13,568 nt of DNA, taken from Clostridia bacterium. GTDB taxonomy: Bacteria > Bacillota > Clostridia > Oscillospirales > RGIG7773. A program made the translations under genes and the position numbers. Shown here piece by piece: positions 6,171-13,185 of this stretch. The stretch spans positions 1-13,568 of the forward strand of contig JAFZHO010000051.1 in NCBI GenBank assembly GCA_017554835.1, in the 5' to 3' direction. Position 1 is the stretch's first letter, and the number at the start of each line of letters is the position of its first letter. The notes below the pieces were generated by a model, which saw only the letters and a program-made list of their open reading frames with translations, did not search any database and was not told where the DNA came from.

Positions 6171-7712
6171 ATGAAAATGGATATTGTTGCATTCGTATTA
6201 TATTTTTTAATTATGATTGCTATCGGAATATACTTTTTCGTAAAATCTAAAAATATAACGGAAAAGGATTATTTCCTTGGTGGAAGAGCAATGGGCCCTT
6301 GGGTTACTGCAATGAGTGCTCAGGCATCAGATATGAGTGCCTGGCTTCTTATGGGACTTCCCGGAAGTATACTTGCTTTTGGCTTTGGTCAGGCGTGGAT
6401 TGGTATTGGCCTTGCCATCGGAACTGCAGCAAACTGGATTTTAGTTGCAAAAAGACTTCGTAAATTTTCAAAAGCAGCAGACGATTCTATTACCCTTCCT
6501 CAGTATTTATCAAATAGATTTGCATCAAAAAGTCATACCGTAAGTATTATATGCGCGGTTGTATTTCTTGTTTGCTTTACTATTTACGTTGCTTCAGCAT
6601 TCGTTGCAGGAGCAGACGTATTTACGACCTTAGTTCCCGAACTTTCAAGAACAACTGCAATGCTTATTTTTGCAGCTATTGTTCTGGCTTATACATTCCT
6701 TGGTGGATTCAGCGCAGTTTGCTGGACGGACTTTTTCCAGGGACTTTTGATGCTTGGAGCATTATTGATTGTTCCTGTTGTTGTTGGTTTCACAAGAGAT
6801 CTTGATGTTGCCGCACTTGCTACTACATATATCGGTCCAAACGGAGAGCAGTTCCAGTTCGTTTCAAATTTCTTTAACGCAAGCTGGAAGGATATAATCT
6901 CAGGTCTTGGATGGGGACTTGGATATTTTGGTATGCCTCATATTATCGTAAGATTTATGGCTATTAAAAAACCATCAATGGTTAAAAAATCTGCAACAGT
7001 TGCAATCATTTGGGTTATTCTTACTCTTGGTGCTGCAATTTTGATTGCTTATTTTGGAAGAATGTTTGTTTACTCTAATGAAGTTGACCTTTCTGCAAAA
7101 CTTCTCAGCGAAGGAAAACAGTCTTTGATATTCGTTGAGCTTGCTCGTGACGTATTCCCGGCATTTATTGCAGGTCTATTACTTGCCGCAATTATTGCAG
7201 CTTCTATGTCAACTGCAGATTCTCAGCTTCTTGTTGCTGCTTCATCCTTCTCAAGTGACTTATATAAACCCATTATAAGAAAAAAAGCATCCGATAAAGA
7301 AATGCTATGGGTAAGCCGTTTTGTTGTTTTGGTGATTGCCATTGTCGCATATTTCATCGCAAGCAGTAAAGGAAAAGCAGCTCAGGCAATTATGGATTTG
7401 GTTTCTAACGCTTGGGGAATTTTTGGTGCAGCGTTCGGACCTGCGGTATTATTATCATTATTCTGGAAGAGATTCACTTATAAAGGCGCAGTGGCAGGTA
7501 TAATAGTGGGCGCAGCTATTGATATGTTGTGGCTATGGCTACCTGTTTCAAACGGGGCAACTTTAACTGCTGTAACAGGCATTTACGAAATTATTCCGGG
7601 ATTTATTATCGGTGGTTTAATATCAGTTATAGTAACTCTTATTGATAAAAAACCAACCGCTGAAGTCGAAGCAATTTTTGCTAAAGCGACTGATAATAGT
7701 ATTGACGACTAA
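6171..7712 (+). CDS. putP: Sodium/proline symporter
   Basis: Sodium:solute symporter family protein importing L-proline with Na+ across the cytoplasmic membrane, for nutrition or osmoprotection. The chosen ATG gives 513 residues, against about 500 for E. coli PutP. It sits 10 bases after AAGGGAG (6154-6160). A TTG at 6147 in the same frame lies before the Shine-Dalgarno and is rejected. About 13 hydrophobic segments are visible. Residues needed in E. coli PutP are present: the SDMSAWLLMGLPG block gives D54, S56, W58 and G62, matching D55, S57, W59 and G63, and SMSTADSQLLVAAS carries the Ser/Thr sodium-site motif of the eighth core helix. LGGRAMGP and YTFLGGFSAVCWTD are also conserved. It has its own promoter with the palindrome and its own terminator, so it is monocistronic. 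No proline catabolic gene is nearby. The proline call is strong for this family. Confidence 0.93.
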   Translation: MKMDIVAFVLYFLIMIAIGIYFFVKSKNITEKDYFLGGRAMGPWVTAMSAQASDMSAWLLMGLPGSILAFGFGQAWIGIGLAIGTAANWILVAKRLRKFSKAADDSITLPQYLSNRFASKSHTVSIICAVVFLVCFTIYVASAFVAGADVFTTLVPELSRTTAMLIFAAIVLAYTFLGGFSAVCWTDFFQGLLMLGALLIVPVVVGFTRDLDVAALATTYIGPNGEQFQFVSNFFNASWKDIISGLGWGLGYFGMPHIIVRFMAIKKPSMVKKSATVAIIWVILTLGAAILIAYFGRMFVYSNEVDLSAKLLSEGKQSLIFVELARDVFPAFIAGLLLAAIIAASMSTADSQLLVAASSFSSDLYKPIIRKKASDKEMLWVSRFVVLVIAIVAYFIASSKGKAAQAIMDLVSNAWGIFGAAFGPAVLLSLFWKRFTYKGAVAGIIVGAAIDMLWLWLPVSNGATLTAVTGIYEIIPGFIIGGLISVIVTLIDKKPTAEVEAIFAKATDNSIDD

Positions 7713-7727
7713 TATTATAAAACAAGG

Positions 7728-7760
7728 GACAATCCGTATTTAATACGGGTTGTCTTTTTA
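7728..7760 (+). terminator. Intrinsic terminator of putP
   Basis: GACAATCCGTAT (7728-7739) pairs with ATACGGGTTGTC (7743-7754) over 12 bp, including one G-U pair, around a TTA loop. A TTTTTA tract follows. It lies 15 bases after the putP stop. On the opposite strand there is no good U-tract, so it is one-directional. Confidence 0.9.
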
Positions 7761-7818
7761 TTGTTATTATGATAATATTTAATTATTAAAATTTATATTG
7801 ATTATGGAGGAAAATATT

Positions 7819-8604
7819 ATGGATTGGAAAAAAGAATTATACCCTGAAAACGAAAAACCCCTTGATAGATTGGTGGAAGGATATAGCAATACATCAATCT
7901 TCAGAACAATTGGATTTATAGGTGATAGCTTATCATCAGGAGAGTTTGAGGTCAGAAACGAAAAAGGCAAATTTTATCATGATCTTTTTGAATATTCCTG
8001 GGGTCAGCATATTGCAAGGAAAAATGGACTTAAAGCATATAATTTCTCACGTGGAGGAATGTATGCAAAATTATATATGGAAAGCTTTGCAGAAAGTATG
8101 GGCTATTTTGATAAAGATAAGGCCTGCCAGGCATACGTTATAGCTCTTGGAGTAAATGATCTTTTAACTTTCAGAATGGAACCCGGTTCAATTTCTGATA
8201 TTGATCCTGAGGATTATAGAAATAATAAGCCAACCTATCTTGGATATTTAGCTCAGGTTATCTCAAAATATAAAGAGATAAGCCCTGATGCAAAGTTTTT
8301 CCTTGTTACGTTCCCTGATTGCGAAACTCCGGGCAGAAAAGAAGAAGCAACTCTTGATAACGTTAAAGTTATGAGTGAACTTGCCGAGTATTTTGATAAT
8401 ACGTATCTTTTGAATATGTATGAATACGGACCAAAATTCAACGCAGAATTTCAGCAGAAATACTATCTTCACGGTCATTTGAATCCAATGGGTTATTTGT
8501 TGCAGGCAAAACTTGTTGATTCATATATTGACTATATTATTCGTCATAATCCCGACGATTTCAGAAATGCGGGCTTTATCGGAACTGATATTGACTATAA
8601 ATAA
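7819..8604 (+). CDS. SGNH/GDSL-family hydrolase, cytosolic
   Basis: Predicted esterase/lipase-like SGNH hydrolase of 261 residues, substrate unknown. Block I is GDSLSSG with nucleophile S37. Block II is FSRGG (G79 or G80 for the oxyanion hole). Block III is GVND with N113. Block V is HGHLNPMGY with catalytic H220. The Asp normally three residues before this histidine is Leu217, so it probably works as a Ser-His dyad; relatives with a GGHMNPxGY-type block share this. No signal peptide or membrane segment is seen, so it should act in the cytosol. The start is set by GGAGG (7806-7810) eight bases before the ATG; the in-frame TTG at 7798 lies before that site. It is flanked by the putP terminator and the two-component genes. 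I see no strong promoter; a GATAAT near 7771-7776 is a weak -10 candidate. Confidence 0.85.
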   Translation: MDWKKELYPENEKPLDRLVEGYSNTSIFRTIGFIGDSLSSGEFEVRNEKGKFYHDLFEYSWGQHIARKNGLKAYNFSRGGMYAKLYMESFAESMGYFDKDKACQAYVIALGVNDLLTFRMEPGSISDIDPEDYRNNKPTYLGYLAQVISKYKEISPDAKFFLVTFPDCETPGRKEEATLDNVKVMSELAEYFDNTYLLNMYEYGPKFNAEFQQKYYLHGHLNPMGYLLQAKLVDSYIDYIIRHNPDDFRNAGFIGTDIDYK

Positions 8605-8615
8605 TTTATAAAATT

Positions 8616-8647
8616 TTTACAGTTAGTTAATAATTTCATAGTAGAAT
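8616..8647 (+). promoter_or_regulatory. Pho-box-like direct repeats and -10 before response regulator
   Basis: TTTACA (8616-8621) and TTAATA (8627-8632) are spaced exactly 11 bases start to start, the periodicity bound by PhoB/PhoP-type dimers. The Bacillus PhoP consensus is close to TT(A/C/T)ACA. A -10 candidate, TAGAAT (8642-8647), lies 9 bases after the second repeat, with no good -35 at normal spacing. This is the geometry of an activator-dependent promoter and suggests autoregulation. Two AT-rich repeats alone are weak evidence. Confidence 0.35.
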
Positions 8648-8677
8648 ATTATTATGAAATCAAAAGGAGCGGTAAAA

Positions 8678-9379
8678 ATGTTTAATGCAAAGATTCTTGT
8701 TGTTGATGATGAAAAAAATATATGCGAGCTTTTGCGCCTTTATCTTGAAAAGGATGGTTACCAGGTTGTAACTGCCTATGATGGTGGAGAAGCCGTAGAG
8801 GTTTTCAAAAAGGAAAACCCTGACCTAATTCTTCTTGATATAATGCTTCCTGTTTTTGATGGGTGGCAGGTTTGCCGTGAAGTGAGAAAAGGTTCTGAGG
8901 TTCCTATCATTATGCTTACCGCCAAGGGAGAAGTTTTTGATAAGGTTTTAGGACTTGAACTTGGGGCAGATGATTATATCGTTAAACCTTTTGAAACAAA
9001 AGAGGTAATAGCAAGAGTAAAAGCCGTTCTTAGAAGAACCATGAATAAAAACTCTCCTAATCAGAGTAGGGATTCAAAGGAACTTCGTTATGATAATCTT
9101 GAAATTTCTTTTACTAACTATTCCCTTAAAATAAAGGGAAAAAGCGTTGACGTTCCACCAAAGGAACTTGAACTTATCTTCTTCCTTGCAAGTAATCCAA
9201 ACCGAGTTTTTACCAGAGACCAGCTTCTTGATGAGGTATGGGGATTTGAATACTACGGCGATTCCAGAACCGTTGACGTTCATATAAAACGCCTTCGCGA
9301 GAAGCTTGAAGGTATTTCGGATGAATGGAGTCTTAAAACGGTTTGGGGAGTGGGATATAAATTTGAACTTGCTGAATAA
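8678..9379 (+). CDS. OmpR/PhoB-type response regulator
   Basis: DNA-binding response regulator of 233 residues, partner of the kinase encoded next. The receiver domain (about 4-120) has the acidic pocket D10/D11, phospho-acceptor D54 (ILLDIMLP), T81 and K103 (IVKPF). The winged-helix output domain (about 137-232) shows the PPKELELIFFLASNPNRVFTRDQLL core, a VDVHIKRLREKL recognition helix and the final VWGVGYKF wing. The ATG at 8678 follows AAAAGGAG (8662-8669) by 8 bases. An upstream in-frame ATG at 8654 would put that Shine-Dalgarno inside the coding region and is rejected. The gene ends 14 bases before the kinase start, forming an operon. Direct repeats upstream suggest self-control. Its regulon is unknown; the neighbouring anion transporter is a candidate only by position. 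Confidence 0.93.
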   Translation: MFNAKILVVDDEKNICELLRLYLEKDGYQVVTAYDGGEAVEVFKKENPDLILLDIMLPVFDGWQVCREVRKGSEVPIIMLTAKGEVFDKVLGLELGADDYIVKPFETKEVIARVKAVLRRTMNKNSPNQSRDSKELRYDNLEISFTNYSLKIKGKSVDVPPKELELIFFLASNPNRVFTRDQLLDEVWGFEYYGDSRTVDVHIKRLREKLEGISDEWSLKTVWGVGYKFELAE

Positions 9380-9393
9380 ACGGGTGTTTTTAT

Positions 9394-10815
9394 ATGAATA
9401 ATAATCTTTTTCTCAAGTTTTTTATTACGTTTGTTATTATTCTTGTTGTCACCTTTACTTTTTTTGGAGTATTGATGTTTGGAATAACAAACTATTATTA
9501 TGCCTCGGAAAGTCAGGATAATCTTATGAATATTGCGGGGCAGGTCTCTGAAGCAACGAAACAAACAATAAAAACACACCCTTTTAATAGCGAATTTCGG
9601 ATAAAAGATATGATAAACTTTTATTCAGATATTTCGGGACTTGATATTTTTGTTGTTGATAATAGGGAGAATATTGTTTTTGCCTGCGATAATATAAATA
9701 TTGAGCAGATTAAAAAAATTGATTCAGAACTTGTAAAAGATATTTCTGATGACCAAAAATATTATATAGAGACAGGCAGATTCAACGGGTTTTATAATAT
9801 AACTCATTATATTGTGGGCGCCCCTGTTTACACTATGCCAAACGCTCCTGCAAGTCATATTGTTTTTGTTTCGACTCCTGCGAATAATATGCGAAAAATG
9901 GCAAACGATTTTTCAAATTATGTATTTTTCTGTTCCCTTATATCTCTTGCAATTGCTTTTATAAGTATTTATATTCTGACAAAAAGGTTTACAACCCCGA
10001 TAAAGCAGATGAATATAGTTGCAAAAGAATATGCTAAAGGAAATTTTGATAAAAAAGTGCCTATCAATTCAAACGATGAAATAGGTCAACTCGCCGCAAC
10101 GCTAAACGATATGTCCGTCTCTCTTCATTCTTTGGAACAGCTTCGAAAGGGCTTCGTTGCAAACGTTTCCCACGAGCTTCGAACGCCAATGACAACTATT
10201 TCCGGGTTTGTTGACGGAATTCGAGACGGAACGATTCCTCCCGAAAAGCAGGGATTTTATCTTGATCTTGTTTCTGATGAAATTAAGAGAATGTCCCGCC
10301 TTGTTGCATCACTTCTTGATATTTCCAAGATTGAATCAGGGGATTTTGTTCTTAATAAATCTAATTTTGATATATGTTCCCTTATGGGAAAAGCGGCCCT
10401 GAATTTTGAAAAAGAATGTATAGAAAAGGGACTTGACGTTGAGATAATTTTGCCTGAGGATGGCCTTATGGTCCAAGGGGATGAAGACTGCATTTATAGA
10501 GTTATATATAACCTTATTGAAAATGCAGTTAAATATTCAAACGAAAAAGGCAAAATAATTATCAAAACGGAGGAGTCTCCAAAAACTGCCTATATCTCCG
10601 TTTATAATACGGGAAAAGGTATTAAAAAAGAGGATTTGCCCTTTGTTTTTGAAAGATTTTATAAATCGGATAAATCCAGAAGTCTTGACGTTAAAAGTCT
10701 TGGACTTGGGCTTTATATGGTTAAATCACTTATATCTGCCCACGATGAAAAAATCTGGGTCAAATCCGAATATGATAGTTACGCAGAATTTATTTTCACA
10801 ATTAAAAAAGCATAA
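9394..10815 (+). CDS. Membrane sensor histidine kinase
   Basis: Transmembrane sensor kinase of 473 residues. TM1 is about residues 7-32, an extracytoplasmic sensor region 33-173 follows, TM2 is about 175-196, and HAMP about 197-249. The DHp helix contains H260 in SHELRTP. The ATPase domain shows the N box (IENAVKYS, N377), G1 NTGKGI (405-410), F box FVFERFYKSDKSR and G2 GLGLYMV (437-443). The sensor region resembles a single PAS/dCache-like fold (LDIFVVDNRENIVFA) but the signal is not evident. G1 has Asn405 where Asp is usual; this variant occurs in working kinases. The start follows a weak GGGTG Shine-Dalgarno (9382-9386), just after the regulator's stop. A terminator begins right after the stop codon, so the regulator and kinase form a closed two-gene unit. 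The pairing is secure; the stimulus is unknown. Confidence 0.93.
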   Translation: MNNNLFLKFFITFVIILVVTFTFFGVLMFGITNYYYASESQDNLMNIAGQVSEATKQTIKTHPFNSEFRIKDMINFYSDISGLDIFVVDNRENIVFACDNINIEQIKKIDSELVKDISDDQKYYIETGRFNGFYNITHYIVGAPVYTMPNAPASHIVFVSTPANNMRKMANDFSNYVFFCSLISLAIAFISIYILTKRFTTPIKQMNIVAKEYAKGNFDKKVPINSNDEIGQLAATLNDMSVSLHSLEQLRKGFVANVSHELRTPMTTISGFVDGIRDGTIPPEKQGFYLDLVSDEIKRMSRLVASLLDISKIESGDFVLNKSNFDICSLMGKAALNFEKECIEKGLDVEIILPEDGLMVQGDEDCIYRVIYNLIENAVKYSNEKGKIIIKTEESPKTAYISVYNTGKGIKKEDLPFVFERFYKSDKSRSLDVKSLGLGLYMVKSLISAHDEKIWVKSEYDSYAEFIFTIKKA

Positions 10816-10855
10816 AAAAAGAGATGTTTCTTTTAGAAACATCTCTTTTTGATTT
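10816..10855. terminator. Bidirectional terminator between kinase gene and sulP
   Basis: A perfect 16-bp inverted repeat pairs AAAAAGAGATGTTTCT (10816-10831) with 10835-10850, around a TTT loop. The A-run on the left and T-run on the right supply U-tracts for both strands. It begins directly after the kinase TAA and ends 3 bases before the SulP stop, serving both convergent genes. Confidence 0.93.
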
Positions 10856-12131
10856 ATTTTTTAAGTATTTTTTTTATTATAATAATAATTAAAAAATGAA
10901 GTGAAAGTCCAACTACTATTGCAACCACCAAATCAAAAACAACAGTGAGAACAAAGGTAAGAACCATTATAATAATATTTATAATGTTTTTTTCTTTTAT
11001 AATTTTTAAGAAACTTCGCCATTCGCTCATATTATAAGCAACCATAAATAAAATCGCAGCAATAGTCGGCATTGGAATAAGTGATGCAAGGGGCATAAGC
11101 CAAAGAACAACAAGCAACAAAATAACTGAATGAACCATAGCAGAAACGGGGGTTCTTCCGCCGTTTTTAATATTTGCGGCAGTTCTTGCGATTGCTCCTG
11201 TTGCAGGGATTCCGCCAAATAGAACCGACGCCATATTACCAAGCCCCTGAGCAACAAGCTCTGAATTGGGGTTATGCTTACTATTTACCATACTATCGGC
11301 AACAACGCAGGAAAGAAGAGATTCGATACCTGCAAGAATTGCAATAGTGAACGCATCAGGTATTAAAGAAATGATATCTCCGGTATTGAAACTTATTTCT
11401 CCAATTGTTAAAGTAGGAAAACCGGAAGGAATAGTATAGAGCTCGCCAATTGTATTTACTCCGTTATTTATAGCGGGAATGAATTTAACGATAAGAGCAC
11501 CCACGATAACTGCAATGAGAGAAGGGGGAACCTTTTTTTCGAATTTTGGATATATAATAAGTATCAAAAGACAAACAGCGCCAACAAGTAATGATTGCCA
11601 GTTAAAAGTTGACAAAAAATGAAAATTGGCTTCGATTTTTTCAATGGTTTCTATTGGTTTTATTCCGTTTGAATATGTAAGACCAAGAAAATCTTTTATC
11701 TGACCTATAAGAATTGTAACGGCGATACCTGCCGTAAAACCAACGGTTATGGTTTTCGGAACGTATTTAATCAATGTTCCTAATTTGAAAACTCCCATAA
11801 GTATCAGTATAATACCTGCCATAAGAGTGGATAGAATAAGTCCCGACATACCCTTAGTCGCAACTATTCCGGCAACGATAGTGGCAAAAGCTGCGGTAGG
11901 TCCTGCAATCTGAACGGTACTTCCACCAAAAAGAGCCACGATAAAACCTGCAAAAATCGCAGTATAAACGCCGCAAACAGGTTCAACCCCCGATGCAAGT
12001 GCCAACGCTATTGAAAGCGGCAAGGCAATTATTGCTACTATAATACCTGCGATTATATCTTTTGCGAATTGGTCTTTTTTGTAGTTTTTCAGGTTTTCAA
12101 AAAACTTTGGACAAAGATAAAAACTTTTCAT
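10854..12131 (-). CDS. SulP (SLC26) anion transporter lacking a STAS domain
   Basis: Cytoplasmic membrane transporter of 425 residues for inorganic anions; in this family these may be sulfate, bicarbonate or others. The N-terminal signature is present: IIALPLSIALALASG followed by PVCGVYTAIFAGFIVALFGGS at about residues 51-71, then QIAGPTAAFATIV in the substrate-pocket region. Hydrophobic segments cover almost the whole length, consistent with the 14-helix core of this fold. The chain ends with DLVVAIVVGLSLHFLIIIIIKKILKK, where typical SulP proteins of 500-600 residues go on into a cytosolic STAS domain. The stop is directly followed by the terminator, so this is not an interrupted gene. The start follows GAGGGGG (12138-12144) with good spacing and a well-formed promoter. 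Anion specificity cannot be told from sequence; no sulfate-assimilation or carbonic anhydrase genes are nearby. Confidence 0.9.
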   Translation of the reverse strand: MKSFYLCPKFFENLKNYKKDQFAKDIIAGIIVAIIALPLSIALALASGVEPVCGVYTAIFAGFIVALFGGSTVQIAGPTAAFATIVAGIVATKGMSGLILSTLMAGIILILMGVFKLGTLIKYVPKTITVGFTAGIAVTILIGQIKDFLGLTYSNGIKPIETIEKIEANFHFLSTFNWQSLLVGAVCLLILIIYPKFEKKVPPSLIAVIVGALIVKFIPAINNGVNTIGELYTIPSGFPTLTIGEISFNTGDIISLIPDAFTIAILAGIESLLSCVVADSMVNSKHNPNSELVAQGLGNMASVLFGGIPATGAIARTAANIKNGGRTPVSAMVHSVILLLVVLWLMPLASLIPMPTIAAILFMVAYNMSEWRSFLKIIKEKNIINIIIMVLTFVLTVVFDLVVAIVVGLSLHFLIIIIIKKILKK

Positions 12132-12166
12132 AAAAATCCCCCTCGATTTATTATTTCAAACGGATA

Positions 12167-12181
12167 CATTGTAACACAATG
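12167..12181 (-). promoter_or_regulatory. Palindrome over sulP -10, matching putP promoter
   Basis: On the minus strand CATTGT-GTT-ACAATG is a perfect 6+3+6 inverted repeat, the central 13 bases identical to 6121-6133. It covers the extended -10 of the SulP gene, at the same distance from the -35 as in the putP promoter. Possible operator; regulator unknown. Confidence 0.4.
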
Positions 12182-12196
12182 AGGATAGTTTTACAA
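12168..12196 (-). promoter_or_regulatory. Predicted extended -10 promoter of the SulP gene
   Basis: Minus strand: the -35 is TTGTAA (12196-12191) and the -10 is TACAAT (12173-12168), with a 17-base spacer and extended -10 TGT. Transcription would begin near 12161, giving a leader of about 30 bases that contains the strong GAGGGGG Shine-Dalgarno. It lies downstream of the ispE terminator, so the transporter should be transcribed on its own. Confidence 0.7.
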
Positions 12197-12216
12197 TAAT
12201 TAAATCAAATTATGAT

Positions 12217-12248
12217 AAAAAAAGAGAAACTTCTTTCAAAAGTTTCTC
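12217..12248 (-). terminator. Intrinsic terminator of the ispE operon
   Basis: On the minus strand a 10-bp stem pairs GAGAAACTTT (12248-12239) with GAAGTTTCTC (12233-12224), with one G-U pair next to a 5-base loop. Seven U residues (12223-12217) follow. It lies 8 bases after the ispE stop. Confidence 0.88.
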
Positions 12249-12255
12249 CTTTAAA

Positions 12256-13176
12256 TTATTTATTTATAATTTCTATTCCATCACAGAAAAATGCGGTATA
12301 ACATTCTTTATATTCTTTTTTCAAAGAAGCAAATGCTTTTTTGCATTTTTCATCCGAATCAAATATGCCGAAAACGGTTGGTCCGCTTCCACTCATCATA
12401 ACGCCAAGAGGGGAGAAGAAACGGATTTTTTCTTCTATAACGGAGATTTCCTCGTGCATCTGAGAAGTTATCTCTTCAAGGCAGTTATACATATTTTTGC
12501 AAAGAAGAGGAAGGTCGTTGCTATTAACTGCGTTGGTTAGTTTCTCGGTATCGGGATGATTTTTGATATTTTTAATATCAACTTTTGAGAAAATCTCTTT
12601 TGTTGAAACGTCGATATCAGGTTTACAAATAAGAATATATCCGCTTGATAGTGGCATAAGAGGAGTTATAATCTCGCCGATGCCCTCGCAAAGGGCAGTG
12701 CCACCCGTAATACAAAAAGGAATATCTGCACCGATTTTTGCTCCGATTTCGCAAAGAGATTCATAAGTCATCTTTTTGTCAAAAAGAATATTAAGCCCTA
12801 TCAGAACTGCGGCACCGTCAGAGGAGCCGCCTGCCATTCCTGCTGCAGAGGGAATTTTTTTTGATATATCAATTGATATAAAAGAATCTGAAATATTATT
12901 TAATTCAAAAAACGCTTTTGCACATTTAAAAACGATATTTTTTTCATCCGTAGGAACGCTTTTATCGTTGCAGGTGATGATAACTTTATTTCCTTGTTCA
13001 TCTATAACGAACCTTCTTTTTGCGTTATCCGGGGCAATTTTTTTGATTGTAATAATATCGTATAGGGAAATACTCTGCATTATCATAGAAAGATTATGAT
13101 AACCGTTCTCCATTCTTGAAATAACGTCAAGAGAAAGGTTGATTTTAGCAGGAGCTTTCAAAGATATACTTTCCAT
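12256..13176 (-). CDS. ispE: 4-diphosphocytidyl-2-C-methyl-D-erythritol kinase
   Basis: GHMP-family kinase of 306 residues that phosphorylates the 2-hydroxyl of CDP-methylerythritol with ATP, in the MEP route to isoprenoid precursors in the cytosol. The N-terminal KAPAKINLSLDV contains K11 and N13. The glycine-rich ATP motif is PSAAGMAGGSSDGAA (109-123). D151 in GADIPF is the catalytic aspartate (E. coli D141). The C-terminal MMSGSGPTVFGIF is the third GHMP motif. Length fits the family (about 280-310). The start follows AGAGGTC, which overlaps the stop of the aminotransferase gene, so the two are coupled with a 9-base gap. A terminator closes the operon. Presence of this enzyme implies isoprenoid synthesis by MEP rather than mevalonate. 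Identification is secure; an aminotransferase partner has no known link to this step. Confidence 0.96.
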   Translation of the reverse strand: MESISLKAPAKINLSLDVISRMENGYHNLSMIMQSISLYDIITIKKIAPDNAKRRFVIDEQGNKVIITCNDKSVPTDEKNIVFKCAKAFFELNNISDSFISIDISKKIPSAAGMAGGSSDGAAVLIGLNILFDKKMTYESLCEIGAKIGADIPFCITGGTALCEGIGEIITPLMPLSSGYILICKPDIDVSTKEIFSKVDIKNIKNHPDTEKLTNAVNSNDLPLLCKNMYNCLEEITSQMHEEISVIEEKIRFFSPLGVMMSGSGPTVFGIFDSDEKCKKAFASLKKEYKECYTAFFCDGIEIINK

Positions 13177-13185
13177 AATTGACCT

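Noticed and set aside
7798..7800. TTG start for the SGNH hydrolase
   Set aside because: GGAGG at 7806-7810 would be inside the coding region; the ATG at 7819 is 8 bases after it.
8601..8618. Terminator after the SGNH hydrolase (AATTT-ATA-AAATT then TTT)
   Set aside because: The stem has five A-T pairs only, too weak; the SGNH transcript may continue into the two-component operon.
8654..8656. ATG start giving a 241-residue response regulator
   Set aside because: AAAAGGAG at 8662-8669 would be internal; the ATG at 8678 fits both the ribosome site and the receiver-domain start.
9280..9579. 99-codon open frame on - across the regulator/kinase junction
   Set aside because: It is antisense to two well-supported genes and low in complexity where it opposes the kinase TM1.
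9394..10815. Inactive kinase because of Asn in place of Asp in the G1 box
   Set aside because: NTGKGI-type G1 boxes occur in functional kinases, and the H, N, F and G2 boxes are intact.
10854..10860. Frameshift or premature stop removing a STAS domain from SulP
   Set aside because: The terminator hairpin and then the convergent kinase gene follow immediately; no remnant STAS coding is left.
12776..13099. 107-codon open frame on + opposite ispE
   Set aside because: It is antisense to a highly conserved gene, has no Shine-Dalgarno and no recognisable family.
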